Assembly: GCF_000308215.1 (NCBI RefSeq)
Contig: NZ_CAJE01000021.1
Coordinates: forward strand, 62,001 to 126,000
Reading direction: 5' to 3'
Origin: Methanomassiliicoccus luminyensis B10
GTDB taxonomy: Archaea; Thermoplasmatota; Thermoplasmata; Methanomassiliicoccales; Methanomassiliicoccaceae
DNA length: 64,000 nucleotides
In this document: piece after piece, positions 51,201 through 59,658 of the stretch
Position numbering within the stretch: position 1 is the first letter of the stretch
Layout: each line of letters begins with the position of its first letter
Program-made: the position numbers and the translations under genes
The notes under the pieces: generated by a model
The model's input: the letters and a program-made list of their open reading frames with translations, nothing else
Told to the model about the DNA's origin: nothing
Database searches by the model: none

Positions 51201-53634
51201 ATCGGAGAAGGTGCACCAGTCCCTGCGCAAGCTGGAGGCTGCCGGCATGGTCGGCCGGACCGGCTACCGCGACGGGAAGTGGCGCTACCGCGCCCGCGAG
51301 GTGGAGCGGAAGAACCGGCAGGAAGCGATGGACGAGGTGCTGCTCCGCTATCTAGAATGCTTCGCCCCCGCCTCCGCGGAGGAGCTGTCCTTCGCCCTCG
51401 GCATCAACGACCAGGAGGTCCGCCGGGCCCTCGCAGACCTGGTGCAGGAGGGCCTGGTATCGGAAGGCCGCTACCTGGTATCGGAGCACCAGCAGTACAT
51501 GCTCCGGAAGGATTACCTGAGGCTCAAGACCAACGACCTCAACGCCTACGATCACCGCACCGTGGAAGCGTACCGCCGCTCCAAGCAGGACGGGCCGTTC
51601 GCCACCATCGACGAGCTGATGGACCTCTACGGCGACATCGGGATGCCTCTGGACGCCTTCTACCGCGTGGAGAACTTCGACCTCCGGGAGTGGGAGGAGA
51701 TGCGCCGCTCCGGGAAGCTGCTGCTGGGCCGCTTCCTGCGCGGCCGGGTGCGGTACGTGCGCAACGCCGACGCCCCCGCCTACGTGGCGGCGTACCGGCA
51801 GAACAACCTCAAGCCCCTGGACCGCCGGGTCCTCGACATCATCAGGTCGAACGGGGAGGAGGGGACCACCCTCCGTCAGATCGGCGCCGCCATCGGTAGC
51901 GCCAGCACCAGGGAGGAGGTCATGGAGAGCGTGGGGCGCCTGGACCGCAACATGCACATCGTGCGGCGGTTCGAGGAGAGGGAGGAATGGTCGTCCGAGA
52001 ACGTCTACCTCCCCTACAACGCCCCGGAGTTCAAGGGCGACCCTTACGAAGCCATCGTGGAGCGGTTCGTCCGGGCCTACGGCCCCGTGTCGATATACTC
52101 CATCACCACCGCCACCCAGTTCCCCATCGCCGAGGTCAGCGCGATGCTCAAGAAGCTGGACGTGGAGACCATATCGGTGGGAGAGGCGCGCGAGGAGATG
52201 TACGTCCTCCGCGACGAGGTGCCGAAGCTGGCCAAGGCCGTCCGCACCGAGCAGGCGGCGCGCATAGTGTCGCTGTACGATCCCGGGGTCCAGTCCCTGT
52301 GGGCCTCCATCGCCTCGAAGTATGGGGACCGGTGGATCTTCCCCATCGTGGCCAACGGCCGCCTCGTCGGCGGGGTGGAGAAATGGAACATGAGCGGATG
52401 CATCGAGGTGCGCGATCTCGACCTGGAGGGACCGGAGCATCTGCCCGAGGCCCTGGAGGCGCTGGACCGCTTCATGTCCTACTACAACATGATGGGCTAC
52501 GACATCGTGCGCATCAGGGAGGTGCTCGGCAGCTCCCCGGAGAACGCCCCCCAGGAGGTGGCCGATGTCCTCGCCGCCCACGGCTACGACCGCCTGGGCG
52601 ACATGTTCGTCAAGGGCAACATGGTGAGGGAGCACCGCCCCTGGGAGCAGGTGCTCTCCTACGTGCTGCAGAAGCAGCACCTCGATCCCCACCAGCGCTT
52701 CACCAACGTGGTCGATGCGGTCAAGGTCATGGGAGGCCTGCGCTCCGACGCCGAGGCGGCGCTGCGGTGCAAGAACCGCATCCCCCTGAAGAAGATGTTC
52801 GACATGGGCTTCCTGGTGAAGGTGGCGGCCATCCCCGACTACGTGACGTACACGAGCCTGGAGTTCGCCGGCCTGTGCCGCCGGGCCAAGGACCGCAAGG
52901 TCACCGAGGACATGCGCTATCTGATGCGGATCATCAAGGAGAACAAGCCGATGTCCCGGAACCAGCTGTTCGACCACTCCCCCCTGGGCCACCGCGCCAC
53001 TTACGACGCCCTCAGGGCGCTGTCGGACGGGACCATGATCTACACCGACCAGAACAAGCGGGTGAGGCTGGTTCCCGAAGCTCCCCTGGAACCGCTGGAG
53101 GCGAGGAGGGAGATAGTCCGCCACTGCTTCCGCAACTTCGGGGTGTTCACCGCGGAAAACCTGTCACGGTACCTTCGACACGAGCTGCCGATGAAGGACC
53201 TCCGCTCCATCCTGGCCGACCTGGAGAGGGAAGGCTTCCTGGTAAAAGGGTTCCTCGTGGACGGGGACGAGAGCGTCCACTGGATCCTCAAGGAGGACCT
53301 CCCCCGGCTGGCCAAGGCCAAGTTCTCGGAAAGCTTCGTCCTCGGCCCGGAGGACAACCTGCACACCTACCTCGCGGAGTGGATAAGGCAGCAGCGCGGC
53401 GGCTCCTACTACTCCCTCGTCATGGACGGCCCCGCCATGATCGGCTCCTTCCGGGGAAAGGTCAAGGCCAGCGACGTGGTGGTCCAGGAGTTCACCGGGG
53501 ACAGCGAGGCCAAGGCCCTGCTGACCAAGCACCTCAAGGCCCTGGGGCTGACCATCAGGGTCCCCAACGACAACGAGATCCCCGACTGGGAGGTGCAGGA
53601 GTTCTACGAGAAGACCCATCCCGGGGAGGTGTGA
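48250..53634 (+). CDS. lhr: Lhr-like superfamily 2 DNA helicase, extended C-terminus
   Basis: 1794 residues. The core (about 1-930) has Walker A SSPTGSGKT, motif II DEIH, motif III GLSATLAP and motif VI QRIGRSGHG, with the Lhr-specific winged helix and beta-barrel regions. Beyond about residue 940 come tandem winged helices (LNDADRRILEELKEE..., APASAEELSFALGINDQEV, APEFKGDPYEAIVERFVRAY) and a C-terminal part resembling the Lhr-CTD/YcaQ region. Archaeal Lhr is often only about 900 residues, so this is the long form known from bacteria or longer. The role is DNA repair-type unwinding; a glycosylase-like activity of the C-terminal region is only a possibility. Confidence 0.93.
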   Translation: MHKVTKRYKKDEVIALLDPLIAKWFNGRFKDFTEPQSYAVPLIHDRQSVLVSSPTGSGKTLTAFTSIINELFKCSKEGKLEDRVYAIYVSPLKALANDINKNLEEPLREMREVAEKEGVEFPSIRVGVRTGDTSQSDRQKMLRKPPHILITTPETLALVLAAPKFREKLAKTEYVIVDEIHEVCDSKRGVFLSLTLERLQDLCPRPIVRVGLSATLAPIEEVAQYLVGYEDGKPRDVNVVEIMRQRDLDVRVICPTDDMTALPYEIVNSKMYDMLYEMIQEHRTTIVFTNTRSGTEHVVFKLKERGLEGIEAHHGSLAKETRLDVEERLKKGQLKCVVSSTSLELGIDIGSVDLVCQIGSPKSVAKGLQRIGRSGHGHGLTSKGRMLVFEKDDLVECAVLCRAAHNKHIDRVSISENCLDVLSQSLVGMSLEKRWDVPEALKLVRRSYCYRNLPEKQFLEVLRYLGSKDAFEGVYPKLWFDEEENRFGKRAGSRMIYFLNLGTIPEEANYKVFTDKGGMIGDLSEKFVERLSTRDVFVLGGRSYEYVRTKGMKVFVKEASGRKPTVPSWSGEMLPRSFDLSMGVATFRRELKERLGDNPDEVLEWLTSFGIDLGSAQSILSYFKEQQAACDFIPGDRELAIEGYIDMSGNYSLVFHFPFGRRVNDALSRAYAFVLTQQMGCNVSVSITDDSFMVSSPKRIEIKGIEKLLSSTMLESTLSRAIKDSELFKQRFRHTASRSFMILRNYKGREVSVGRQQVRSSYLLEALGDLEGVPVIDETYREIMEDVMDVKNAQHILRLIESGEMKVKVIDYTSAPSPFAHNAILAGISDMVLMEDRGALLRELHRRVLSKVLGAEVSEFEFTEDQVVPYFRQRIGFVSTKDDLLALIRRAGPLRVLKEKGRSVYPYTLADRGSVDEWSRELIQEGAISSVYIDDAYFVPTEDLPSYLSALAKERDLNDADRRILEELKEERSPVELAEKTDLASEKVHQSLRKLEAAGMVGRTGYRDGKWRYRAREVERKNRQEAMDEVLLRYLECFAPASAEELSFALGINDQEVRRALADLVQEGLVSEGRYLVSEHQQYMLRKDYLRLKTNDLNAYDHRTVEAYRRSKQDGPFATIDELMDLYGDIGMPLDAFYRVENFDLREWEEMRRSGKLLLGRFLRGRVRYVRNADAPAYVAAYRQNNLKPLDRRVLDIIRSNGEEGTTLRQIGAAIGSASTREEVMESVGRLDRNMHIVRRFEEREEWSSENVYLPYNAPEFKGDPYEAIVERFVRAYGPVSIYSITTATQFPIAEVSAMLKKLDVETISVGEAREEMYVLRDEVPKLAKAVRTEQAARIVSLYDPGVQSLWASIASKYGDRWIFPIVANGRLVGGVEKWNMSGCIEVRDLDLEGPEHLPEALEALDRFMSYYNMMGYDIVRIREVLGSSPENAPQEVADVLAAHGYDRLGDMFVKGNMVREHRPWEQVLSYVLQKQHLDPHQRFTNVVDAVKVMGGLRSDAEAALRCKNRIPLKKMFDMGFLVKVAAIPDYVTYTSLEFAGLCRRAKDRKVTEDMRYLMRIIKENKPMSRNQLFDHSPLGHRATYDALRALSDGTMIYTDQNKRVRLVPEAPLEPLEARREIVRHCFRNFGVFTAENLSRYLRHELPMKDLRSILADLEREGFLVKGFLVDGDESVHWILKEDLPRLAKAKFSESFVLGPEDNLHTYLAEWIRQQRGGSYYSLVMDGPAMIGSFRGKVKASDVVVQEFTGDSEAKALLTKHLKALGLTIRVPNDNEIPDWEVQEFYEKTHPGEV

Positions 53635-53718
53635 GGGCCCCCGACCGTTTTTATGCACATTCGCACGTGCGGCCAGAGCCCCCGACCCCATCGTGCCGGA
53701 CTGCCTTAACAGTGGTAA

Positions 53719-53727
53719 GATATAAAA
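53719..53727 (+). promoter_or_regulatory. TATA box of the HTH regulator
   Basis: GATATAAAA, about 29 nt before the ATG at 53752. Confidence 0.65.
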
Positions 53728-53729
53728 AC

Positions 53730-53744
53730 GTTAACACCTTTAAC
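53730..53744. promoter_or_regulatory. Dyad between TATA box and start of the HTH regulator
   Basis: GTTAA-CACCT-TTAAC. Its position just after the TATA box would suit autorepression. The core TAACACCTTT recurs at 55582-55591 upstream of the ABC importer. Confidence 0.4.
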
Positions 53745-53751
53745 CGCCCTC

Positions 53752-54129
53752 ATGAAGATACCCTGCGAGCTCATCGTTTGGTATGTCCTTCCTTCGATAA
53801 GACGAGAGCTGGCCAGGGAGCTGGTGGAGAAGCACAAGCTCACCCAGGCAGAGGTCGCCAGGCGGTTCGGCGTCACGGACGCGGCCATATCCCAGTACCT
53901 GAAGTCCAAGAGAGGGACCAACAAGGAGCTGGAGACCAGCGGCAAGTACGAGGAGTTCAAGGCCGAGATCGCCAAGGCCGCCCAGCGCATCGTGGACGGC
54001 TCCGACATAGTGACGGAGACGTGCCGCATCTGCGACATGGTGAAGAAGAGCGGCATGCTGGTGTCGGTCTACGAGGCTTACACCGGCGTCAAAGCCCCTG
54101 CCTGCGTGTGCCCTGAGTCCATGCAGTGA
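53752..54129 (+). CDS. HTH regulator with C-terminal Cys motif (COG2522-like)
   Basis: 125 residues. An XRE-type helix-turn-helix (about 25-58): LTQAEVARRFGVTDAAISQYLKSKRG. The C-terminal part carries ETCRICDMV and APACVCPES, four Cys that could bind a metal or Fe-S cluster. It belongs to a group of archaeal regulators seen near metal or redox genes. The 3' end overlaps the convergent ogg gene by 41 bases. Confidence 0.85.
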   Translation: MKIPCELIVWYVLPSIRRELARELVEKHKLTQAEVARRFGVTDAAISQYLKSKRGTNKELETSGKYEEFKAEIAKAAQRIVDGSDIVTETCRICDMVKKSGMLVSVYEAYTGVKAPACVCPESMQ

Positions 54130-54934
54130 CGTCCTTCTTCCTGGCGGGGTCCTCCGCCATGTACAGGTACTCCTGGGCATAGCCGGCATAGGGGCCGAAG
54201 TGCTTCCGGGCGTACCCGCTCACTTTCCGATAGCTTCCGGTGACCCCGTATATCTCCCGCATGGCCCGGGCGATGCGCACGTCCACCGGGCAGGCCTCCA
54301 GGTGATCGAGGGAGAACAGCGCTATGCAGTCGGCGACCTTGTCCCCGATGCCCTTCACGGTCTTCAGGTACGAGATCGCCCCCTGGTAGTCCAGCTCCTT
54401 CAGCTTCTCCAGGTCGAACTCCCCCGACGCTACTGAGCGGGCGTAGGCCTTGATCCAGTCGGCGCGGTACCCCAGGCGGCAGCAGGCGATGTCCCCGCCG
54501 CCCTCCGCGATCTCCTCGGGGGCGGGAAAGGCGTACTTGCCGCCCCCCAGCTCGCGACCGTAGGTCTGGCACAGGGCGGCGATCATCTTCTTGATGCGGG
54601 CGACGTTCGAGTACGACGCCAGGAGATATGACGCGGAGCACTCCCAGGGGTCCTGGCGCATGATCCTGAGCCCTCTGAACCGGCCGATGACGCTGGCGAT
54701 GCGCGCATCCCTCGATATGTCGGCGTAGATGGCCTCCAGGTCATCATCGAGGCGGAGGTAGCGAGAGAGGAACTTCTCGTCCGCGTTGCCCTCGATGTCA
54801 AGGCGGTCCCCCCGCTGCCGCAGGCGGATCACGCGGTCGCCGACCACCCCGCTCCACCACTCCCCGTCCCGCTGCCAGCGGAACGACTGCCCGCAGTCCA
54901 GGGTGTACTCCAGATCGAACTCCGGCACTCTCAT
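54089..54934 (-). CDS. ogg: 8-oxoguanine DNA glycosylase (OGG family)
   Basis: 281 residues. LDCGQSFRWQRDG is the OGG1 N-terminal signature; the helix-hairpin-helix with catalytic Lys is LKTVKGIGDKVADCIALFSL, and the catalytic Asp lies in CPVDVRIAR. The enzyme removes 8-oxoguanine and cleaves by beta-elimination. Length matches the archaeal Ogg1 branch rather than the shorter AGOG or Ogg2. Confidence 0.93.
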   Translation of the reverse strand: MRVPEFDLEYTLDCGQSFRWQRDGEWWSGVVGDRVIRLRQRGDRLDIEGNADEKFLSRYLRLDDDLEAIYADISRDARIASVIGRFRGLRIMRQDPWECSASYLLASYSNVARIKKMIAALCQTYGRELGGGKYAFPAPEEIAEGGGDIACCRLGYRADWIKAYARSVASGEFDLEKLKELDYQGAISYLKTVKGIGDKVADCIALFSLDHLEACPVDVRIARAMREIYGVTGSYRKVSGYARKHFGPYAGYAQEYLYMAEDPARKKDVTAWTQGTRRQGL

Positions 54935-54941
54935 GTCCGCA

Positions 54942-55424
54942 TCAGCGCTTGTACCCGAAGCGGCGGAGCAGCTCGCGCCGCTTTTTGATGTCCTCTTCCC
55001 CCTCCACGCCGAGAGGGGTCTGCCCGTCCACCACCCCGATGATCCCGCGGCCCTTCTCCGTCACGGCCACGATGACCTCGGCCTCGTTGGCGGTGGCGCA
55101 GAATATCCCGCAGACCTCCGGCACGTCCTTGACGCTCCTCAGGACGTTGATGGGGTACGCGCCCATTATCACGATCACGAAGGAGTGCCCCGCCCCGATG
55201 CGAACGGCATTGTCGACAGCGCACTCCACCAGGGCGCCGTCGTTCCCTTCCCTGCGCACCAGCCGGTCGCCGGACGCTTCGCAGAAGGCGATGCCGAACT
55301 TAATCCCCGGCACCGAGCCCACGAGGGCCTCGTACAGGTCCTCGGCGGTCTTAATGAAATGGGACTGGCCGACGATTATGTTGGAGTCGGCCGGCTTCCT
55401 GAGGGCGACTGCCTCGGTCTTCAT
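54942..55424 (-). CDS. Adenosine-specific kinase family protein (DUF355)
   Basis: 160 residues matching COG1839/DUF355: NIIVGQSHFIKTAEDLYEAL, KFGIAFCEASG, GHSFVIVIMGAYPINVL, and VIVAVTEKGRGIIGVVDG. A homologue from Pyrobaculum was described as an adenosine-specific kinase. It lies 7 bases upstream of ogg on the same strand; the two may be co-transcribed. Confidence 0.88.
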   Translation of the reverse strand: MKTEAVALRKPADSNIIVGQSHFIKTAEDLYEALVGSVPGIKFGIAFCEASGDRLVRREGNDGALVECAVDNAVRIGAGHSFVIVIMGAYPINVLRSVKDVPEVCGIFCATANEAEVIVAVTEKGRGIIGVVDGQTPLGVEGEEDIKKRRELLRRFGYKR

Positions 55425-55562
55425 GATATCACGTGCCCAGAACAGCCCCTTCCGGCGATAAATATCCTTTTACGCTTCGGAAGCCCGCGCCCCTTTTTCC
55501 AAGGAAGCTAGATGGACTGAGCCAAGCTTAATCAGCCATATTTCTTCGTCTAAGTAACAAAC

Positions 55563-55571
55563 GCTTTATAT
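55563..55571 (+). promoter_or_regulatory. TATA box of the FecBCD-like operon
   Basis: GCTTTATAT about 37 nt before the ATG at 55604. TAACACCTTT at 55582-55591 overlaps the predicted transcription start and matches the dyad at 53730-53744. Confidence 0.6.
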
Positions 55572-55603
55572 GAAAATGCCGTAACACCTTTCTGGTAATT
55601 CTT

Positions 55604-56680
55604 ATGCGGAGGAAACCCATCATAGCTTTGGCTCTGGTCGCCGTCATAATCGTGGCTAGTGTGGGAGCATACTACGCCACAGCGGGCAAGAGCGATCCTG
55701 ACGGCCCCATCGACCCGACATCCGTCACTATCACCGACAGCTCGGGGACGAGCGTCACCATTGAGATGCCCATTACCGCGGTAGCGGTCACCAATACCAA
55801 CGCCGCCAAGTTCATGCAGGTGCTGGGCGTAGCCGATCTGGTCAAGGGATCTGAGGAGACCACCCGGACGATGCTGCCCGAGATATATGGTGACACTGAT
55901 GACATCGGCAAATACAGCGCCCCCAACGGGGAAGACATCCTCTCCTCCGGGTCCAAAATCCTGATCACCCAGTTCAGCTCCAGGGGCATCACCAATTACG
56001 ACGAGCTCACCGCTATGGGGATCAAGGTCATACGCCTCGACATGTACGGCGAGACCATGCTGGAGGACCTCCAGAAGTTCGCGTCCCTGTTTGCCCCGTC
56101 CGCTCAGGAGAAGGCGAACGAATACATTGCAATGTACACCGAGGTGGTGGACCGAGTGCTCGCCCTCGACACGGACAGCAGCGATGATCCCAACTTCCTG
56201 TTCGAGTTCCTGAGCATGAAGAAGCCCTACTCTGACAATTCCGAGCTCAGCAAGATCGCGGAGAGCATCGGCGCCGTGAACTGCATCGGATATCTCCATC
56301 CTAGCGCCACCGGGGCGACCTCGGACGTGCAGGCGGCAGCGCTGCTGAACTGGGACAAGCTCAACGGCATCGACTATATCTTGATCAGGGGCACGATCTC
56401 GGACACCTCCACTCCTCAGTCGCAGTTCGACAAGTTCCTCGCCGTGGACATTCTGTACGAGGAGTTCACCGCCATTGACGCGGGCCATGTATACGTAATC
56501 GACACCGACGTCCTATCCGGGCCCCTGGACTATGTCGGGTATGTCTGCATCGCCATCGCGCTGGGCCTCGATGTCGGCGACCTTGATCCCTCGGCGCTCG
56601 TCGCGGACTTCAACGAGAAGTACGGGTTCAGCTACGGCAAGACCCAGTTCGTGTTCAACGTCGGCCCGGTACCTGCTTGA
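55604..56680 (+). CDS. ABC importer substrate-binding protein (iron complex/cobalamin type)
   Basis: 358 residues. Signal/anchor at 5-27 without a lipobox Cys, so it is probably held by the uncleaved helix. The FepB/BtuF-like domain follows: SVTITDSSGTSVTIEMPITA, EDILSSGSKILITQFS, MGIKVIRLDMYGETMLEDL, and a C-terminal VYVIDTDVLSGP. It binds siderophore, heme or corrinoid; which one cannot be told. First gene of a three-gene operon. Confidence 0.88.
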   Translation: MRRKPIIALALVAVIIVASVGAYYATAGKSDPDGPIDPTSVTITDSSGTSVTIEMPITAVAVTNTNAAKFMQVLGVADLVKGSEETTRTMLPEIYGDTDDIGKYSAPNGEDILSSGSKILITQFSSRGITNYDELTAMGIKVIRLDMYGETMLEDLQKFASLFAPSAQEKANEYIAMYTEVVDRVLALDTDSSDDPNFLFEFLSMKKPYSDNSELSKIAESIGAVNCIGYLHPSATGATSDVQAAALLNWDKLNGIDYILIRGTISDTSTPQSQFDKFLAVDILYEEFTAIDAGHVYVIDTDVLSGPLDYVGYVCIAIALGLDVGDLDPSALVADFNEKYGFSYGKTQFVFNVGPVPA

Positions 56681-56702
56681 GCTAGATAGCAAGGGTGAGC
56701 AT

Positions 56703-57881
56703 ATGGCGGAAGCGGACAAGGTCACGGAGGCGGAGAGGACCGGCCTGATGGACATCCTGAGGAACAGGATCTCTTACGACGGACTGGAGGGCGCCTACAA
56801 CGTCACCGTGAGGAAGAGGGTGACGTTCATCCTATTCCTGCTCGCACTGACCGTAATCGCTTCGGTGGCGGCCCTTGGGATCGGTTCTGTCGACATACCG
56901 GTAACGGATACCCTGAGGGTTATCGGCCACGCCCTGTTCCCCTCTCACATTGAGGGGCCGGAAAGGGAATGGTACTCCGCCATCATTCTGAACAGCAGGA
57001 TGCCCCGGGTCTTCATGGCCGTCATCACCGGCCTGAGCCTGGCCATGTCAGGCGTCATAATGCAAGGCATCCTCAGGAACCCCCTGGTGAGCCCGTTCAC
57101 GCTGGGGGTCTCCTCCGCCGCATCCTTCGGTGCGGCCATGGCCCTGGTATACGCGCCCATGATGTTCGGCGCGGTCTACTATGAAAGCGCGACCTTCCTC
57201 GGACAGCCGATAGCCGTCAAGAACCTGTTGCTCATACTCTTCTCGTTCCTGTTCGGGTTGGGGAGCGTGGGGCTGGTCCTTTTGATATCGAAGAGGGGGG
57301 ACGTCTCTCGGTCCACCATGATCCTCTCTGGCGTGGTGATAAGCTACCTCTTCCAAGCCGGGATATCATTCGCGAAGTACATCTCCAATGACGACGCGTT
57401 GCGGGAGATAACCCTCTGGCTCATGGGAGGCATGTGGGGGGTGACCTGGGGCTCCGTGATCATGCTGCTCCCGATAGTGGTGGTATGCTTCGGGCTCATG
57501 GAGAAACTGACCGTGGACATTAACACGCTTTCAACGGGGGACGAGGTGGCCAGCAGCCTGGGGATCAGCGTGAACAAGCTGAGGACATCGGGACTGGTGC
57601 TTTCCGCCCTGGTAAGCTCCGCCTGCCTAGCCTTCACCGGCATCATCGGGTTCATTGGACTGATGGCGCCGCACATCTGCAGGAGGTTCATAGGCAACGA
57701 CAACCGGTACCTCCTGCCCGCCTCGGCCTTGATGGGCGCGCTCATCCTGCTGATATCGGACACCGTAGCCAGGATGATTATCAGTCCCTCCCAGCTGCCG
57801 GTGGGGGTCATAATGTACATCATCGGCGGCATATTCTTCATATGGCTCGTTACCCGGAAGAACTGGAGGAACATGGCGTGA
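56703..57881 (+). CDS. ABC importer permease (FecCD/BtuC family)
   Basis: 392 residues from ATG 56703 (GGGTGA just upstream). About ten membrane helices; family motifs LNSRMPRVFMAVITGLSLAM, GVIMQGILRNPLVSPFTLGV, and the coupling helix GFIGLMAPHICRRFIG. The N-terminal 38 residues are a charged extension beyond the usual start. Confidence 0.92.
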   Translation: MAEADKVTEAERTGLMDILRNRISYDGLEGAYNVTVRKRVTFILFLLALTVIASVAALGIGSVDIPVTDTLRVIGHALFPSHIEGPEREWYSAIILNSRMPRVFMAVITGLSLAMSGVIMQGILRNPLVSPFTLGVSSAASFGAAMALVYAPMMFGAVYYESATFLGQPIAVKNLLLILFSFLFGLGSVGLVLLISKRGDVSRSTMILSGVVISYLFQAGISFAKYISNDDALREITLWLMGGMWGVTWGSVIMLLPIVVVCFGLMEKLTVDINTLSTGDEVASSLGISVNKLRTSGLVLSALVSSACLAFTGIIGFIGLMAPHICRRFIGNDNRYLLPASALMGALILLISDTVARMIISPSQLPVGVIMYIIGGIFFIWLVTRKNWRNMA

Positions 57882-58672
57882 GGTTCAACGTCGAGAAGGT
57901 CTGTCAGAGCTACGACGCCCTGGAGGTATTGAAGGACATCAGCTTCACGGCCGAGGCCGGGGAGGTCGTTGCGCTCATAGGGCCGAACGGCTCCGGAAAA
58001 TCGACGTTGATCAAGACCATATGCAACGTCAAGCCCGCCCTTTCCGGGCGCATCGATATCGACGGCACCGATATCGCCGCTATGGACAAGAAGGACCTCG
58101 CGAAGCTCATCGGCTATGTGCCGCAAAGCTATGCGTACTCCGCGTTCTCCACCGTGTACGACACTGTCCTGATAGGCAGGCGGCCGTACATGGAGTGGTC
58201 TTACACCAGGAAGGACCTCAGGATCGCCGCTGAGGCGATGACGGCCATGAAGGTGGACGACCTCGCCGACCGCTACGTGAACGAACTGTCGGGGGGACAG
58301 ATGCAGAGGGTTTTCCTCGCCCGCGCCCTGGCCCAGGACCCGCGGTTCTACCTGTTCGATGAGCCGACCAGTTCGCTGGACCTGAAGAACCAGCTGGATG
58401 CCATGAAGATCATGAGGAGCATCGTCAAGACAAGGGGGTCTGGGATGATAGTCGCGCTCCACGACCTCAACCTGGCCTTGCGGTATTCGGACAAGACCCT
58501 GGTGATGAAGGACAAGGGCGTGTACGCCTTCGGGAGGCCTGAGGATGTGATCATCGAAAGGATGATACGCGATGTATACGGCGTCAGCGCGGAGATCGTG
58601 GAAGGGAAGCACGGGAGGTATGTACAGCCCTACGACGATCCTGACAGGGACCCTCTGGTGGCCACGATATGA
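57878..58672 (+). CDS. ABC importer ATPase (FecE/BtuD family)
   Basis: 264 residues. Walker A GPNGSGKST, Q-loop YVPQSYAY, signature ELSGGQMQRVFLARAL, Walker B FYLFDEPTSSLDL, H-loop VALHDLNLAL. The GTG at 57878 overlaps the permease stop (GTGA) and has GGAGG about 9 bases upstream, so it is preferred over the in-frame ATG 57842 inside the permease gene. Confidence 0.92.
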   Translation: MRFNVEKVCQSYDALEVLKDISFTAEAGEVVALIGPNGSGKSTLIKTICNVKPALSGRIDIDGTDIAAMDKKDLAKLIGYVPQSYAYSAFSTVYDTVLIGRRPYMEWSYTRKDLRIAAEAMTAMKVDDLADRYVNELSGGQMQRVFLARALAQDPRFYLFDEPTSSLDLKNQLDAMKIMRSIVKTRGSGMIVALHDLNLALRYSDKTLVMKDKGVYAFGRPEDVIIERMIRDVYGVSAEIVEGKHGRYVQPYDDPDRDPLVATI

Positions 58673-58769
58673 CATTGCCCCCTCGCGATGCCAGCGAAGG
58701 ACACCACCATCGGGTCGTTCCGCGCGGTCCGGGGCAATGTTATTAGCTCAATAGAGGATTTGCCGCCTC

Positions 58770-59570
58770 ATGCTGTACGTCGGGCCGGCGGGCTATCCTC
58801 CCGGCAGCAAGGGCGCGGTGCAGGCCGTGGAGAACGTGAAGGCGCTGGGGCTGAACGCCCTGGAGGTGCAGTTCGGCAGGGGCGTCAACCTGAGCGACGA
58901 GCGGGCCCTGGAGCTTGGGATCAGGGCAAAAGGCATCGGCGTGGCGCTGAGCGCCCACGCCCCCTACTACATCAACTTCAACTCCGACGCCGCGGGCAGG
59001 GCGAAGAGCGAGGACTGGCTGCTCCGCTCCCTTCGTGCCGCCACCCTGTTCGGCGGCCGCATCGTGGTGGTGCATGCCGCCTCGTACATGGGAACGAGCT
59101 CGGAGAAGGCCACCGCGGCGGTGGTGGAGGGCGTCCGCGCGGTCCGCAAGGTCATGGAGAACGAAGGCCTCACCCCCGCCATCGGCCTGGAGACGATGGG
59201 GAAGACGGGGAGCTGGGGCACCCTGGAGGAGATAGCCGCGGTCATGAAGGAGGTCGACGGCGTCGAGCCGGTGGTCGACTTTGCCCACATCCACGCCCGA
59301 CGGCAGGGTTGCCTCCGCACCGCCGAGGACTTCAGGGCGGCGCTGGACGAATGGCTGGCCATCCATCCTGGCCGCCTGCACTGCCACTTCAGCTGCATCG
59401 AGTACACCGCCAAGGGGGAGAAGCGCCATCTCCTCCTCGAGAGCAGGGACCCCGACTTCGCGCACCTCGCCCCACTTCTTCCCAAGTGCAGCAGGGACGT
59501 GACGGTCATCAGCGAGACCCCCGACCCCTCCGGCGACGCCGTGCGCATGAGGGAGATGCTGGAGCAGTAG
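58770..59570 (+). CDS. Endonuclease IV-like AP endonuclease / TIM-barrel protein
   Basis: 266 residues of the AP endonuclease 2/Nfo family: LNALEVQFGRGV, ALSAHAPYYINF, RIVVVHAASYMG, IGLETMGKTGSWGTLEEI, VVDFAHIHAR and HCHFSCIEYT provide the His, Glu and Asp zinc ligands at the expected strand ends. It cleaves at abasic sites if it is a true Nfo; this shorter archaeal form could have another sugar-phosphate substrate. GTTATTAG near 58738 may be its TATA box. Confidence 0.85.
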   Translation: MLYVGPAGYPPGSKGAVQAVENVKALGLNALEVQFGRGVNLSDERALELGIRAKGIGVALSAHAPYYINFNSDAAGRAKSEDWLLRSLRAATLFGGRIVVVHAASYMGTSSEKATAAVVEGVRAVRKVMENEGLTPAIGLETMGKTGSWGTLEEIAAVMKEVDGVEPVVDFAHIHARRQGCLRTAEDFRAALDEWLAIHPGRLHCHFSCIEYTAKGEKRHLLLESRDPDFAHLAPLLPKCSRDVTVISETPDPSGDAVRMREMLEQ

Positions 59571-59602
59571 ATGTTCTCAGCCGCTTAATGATATGTCGAC
59601 AA

Positions 59603-59611
59603 CTATTTATC
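59603..59611 (+). promoter_or_regulatory. TATA box of the zinc-ribbon protein gene
   Basis: CTATTTATC about 50 nt upstream of the TTG at 59659; GGGGAGGGGA precedes the start. Confidence 0.5.
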
Positions 59612-59658
59612 TCAACAAATCCTGGCTTGACTGGCTCCATCGCGGGGAGGGGATCTAG

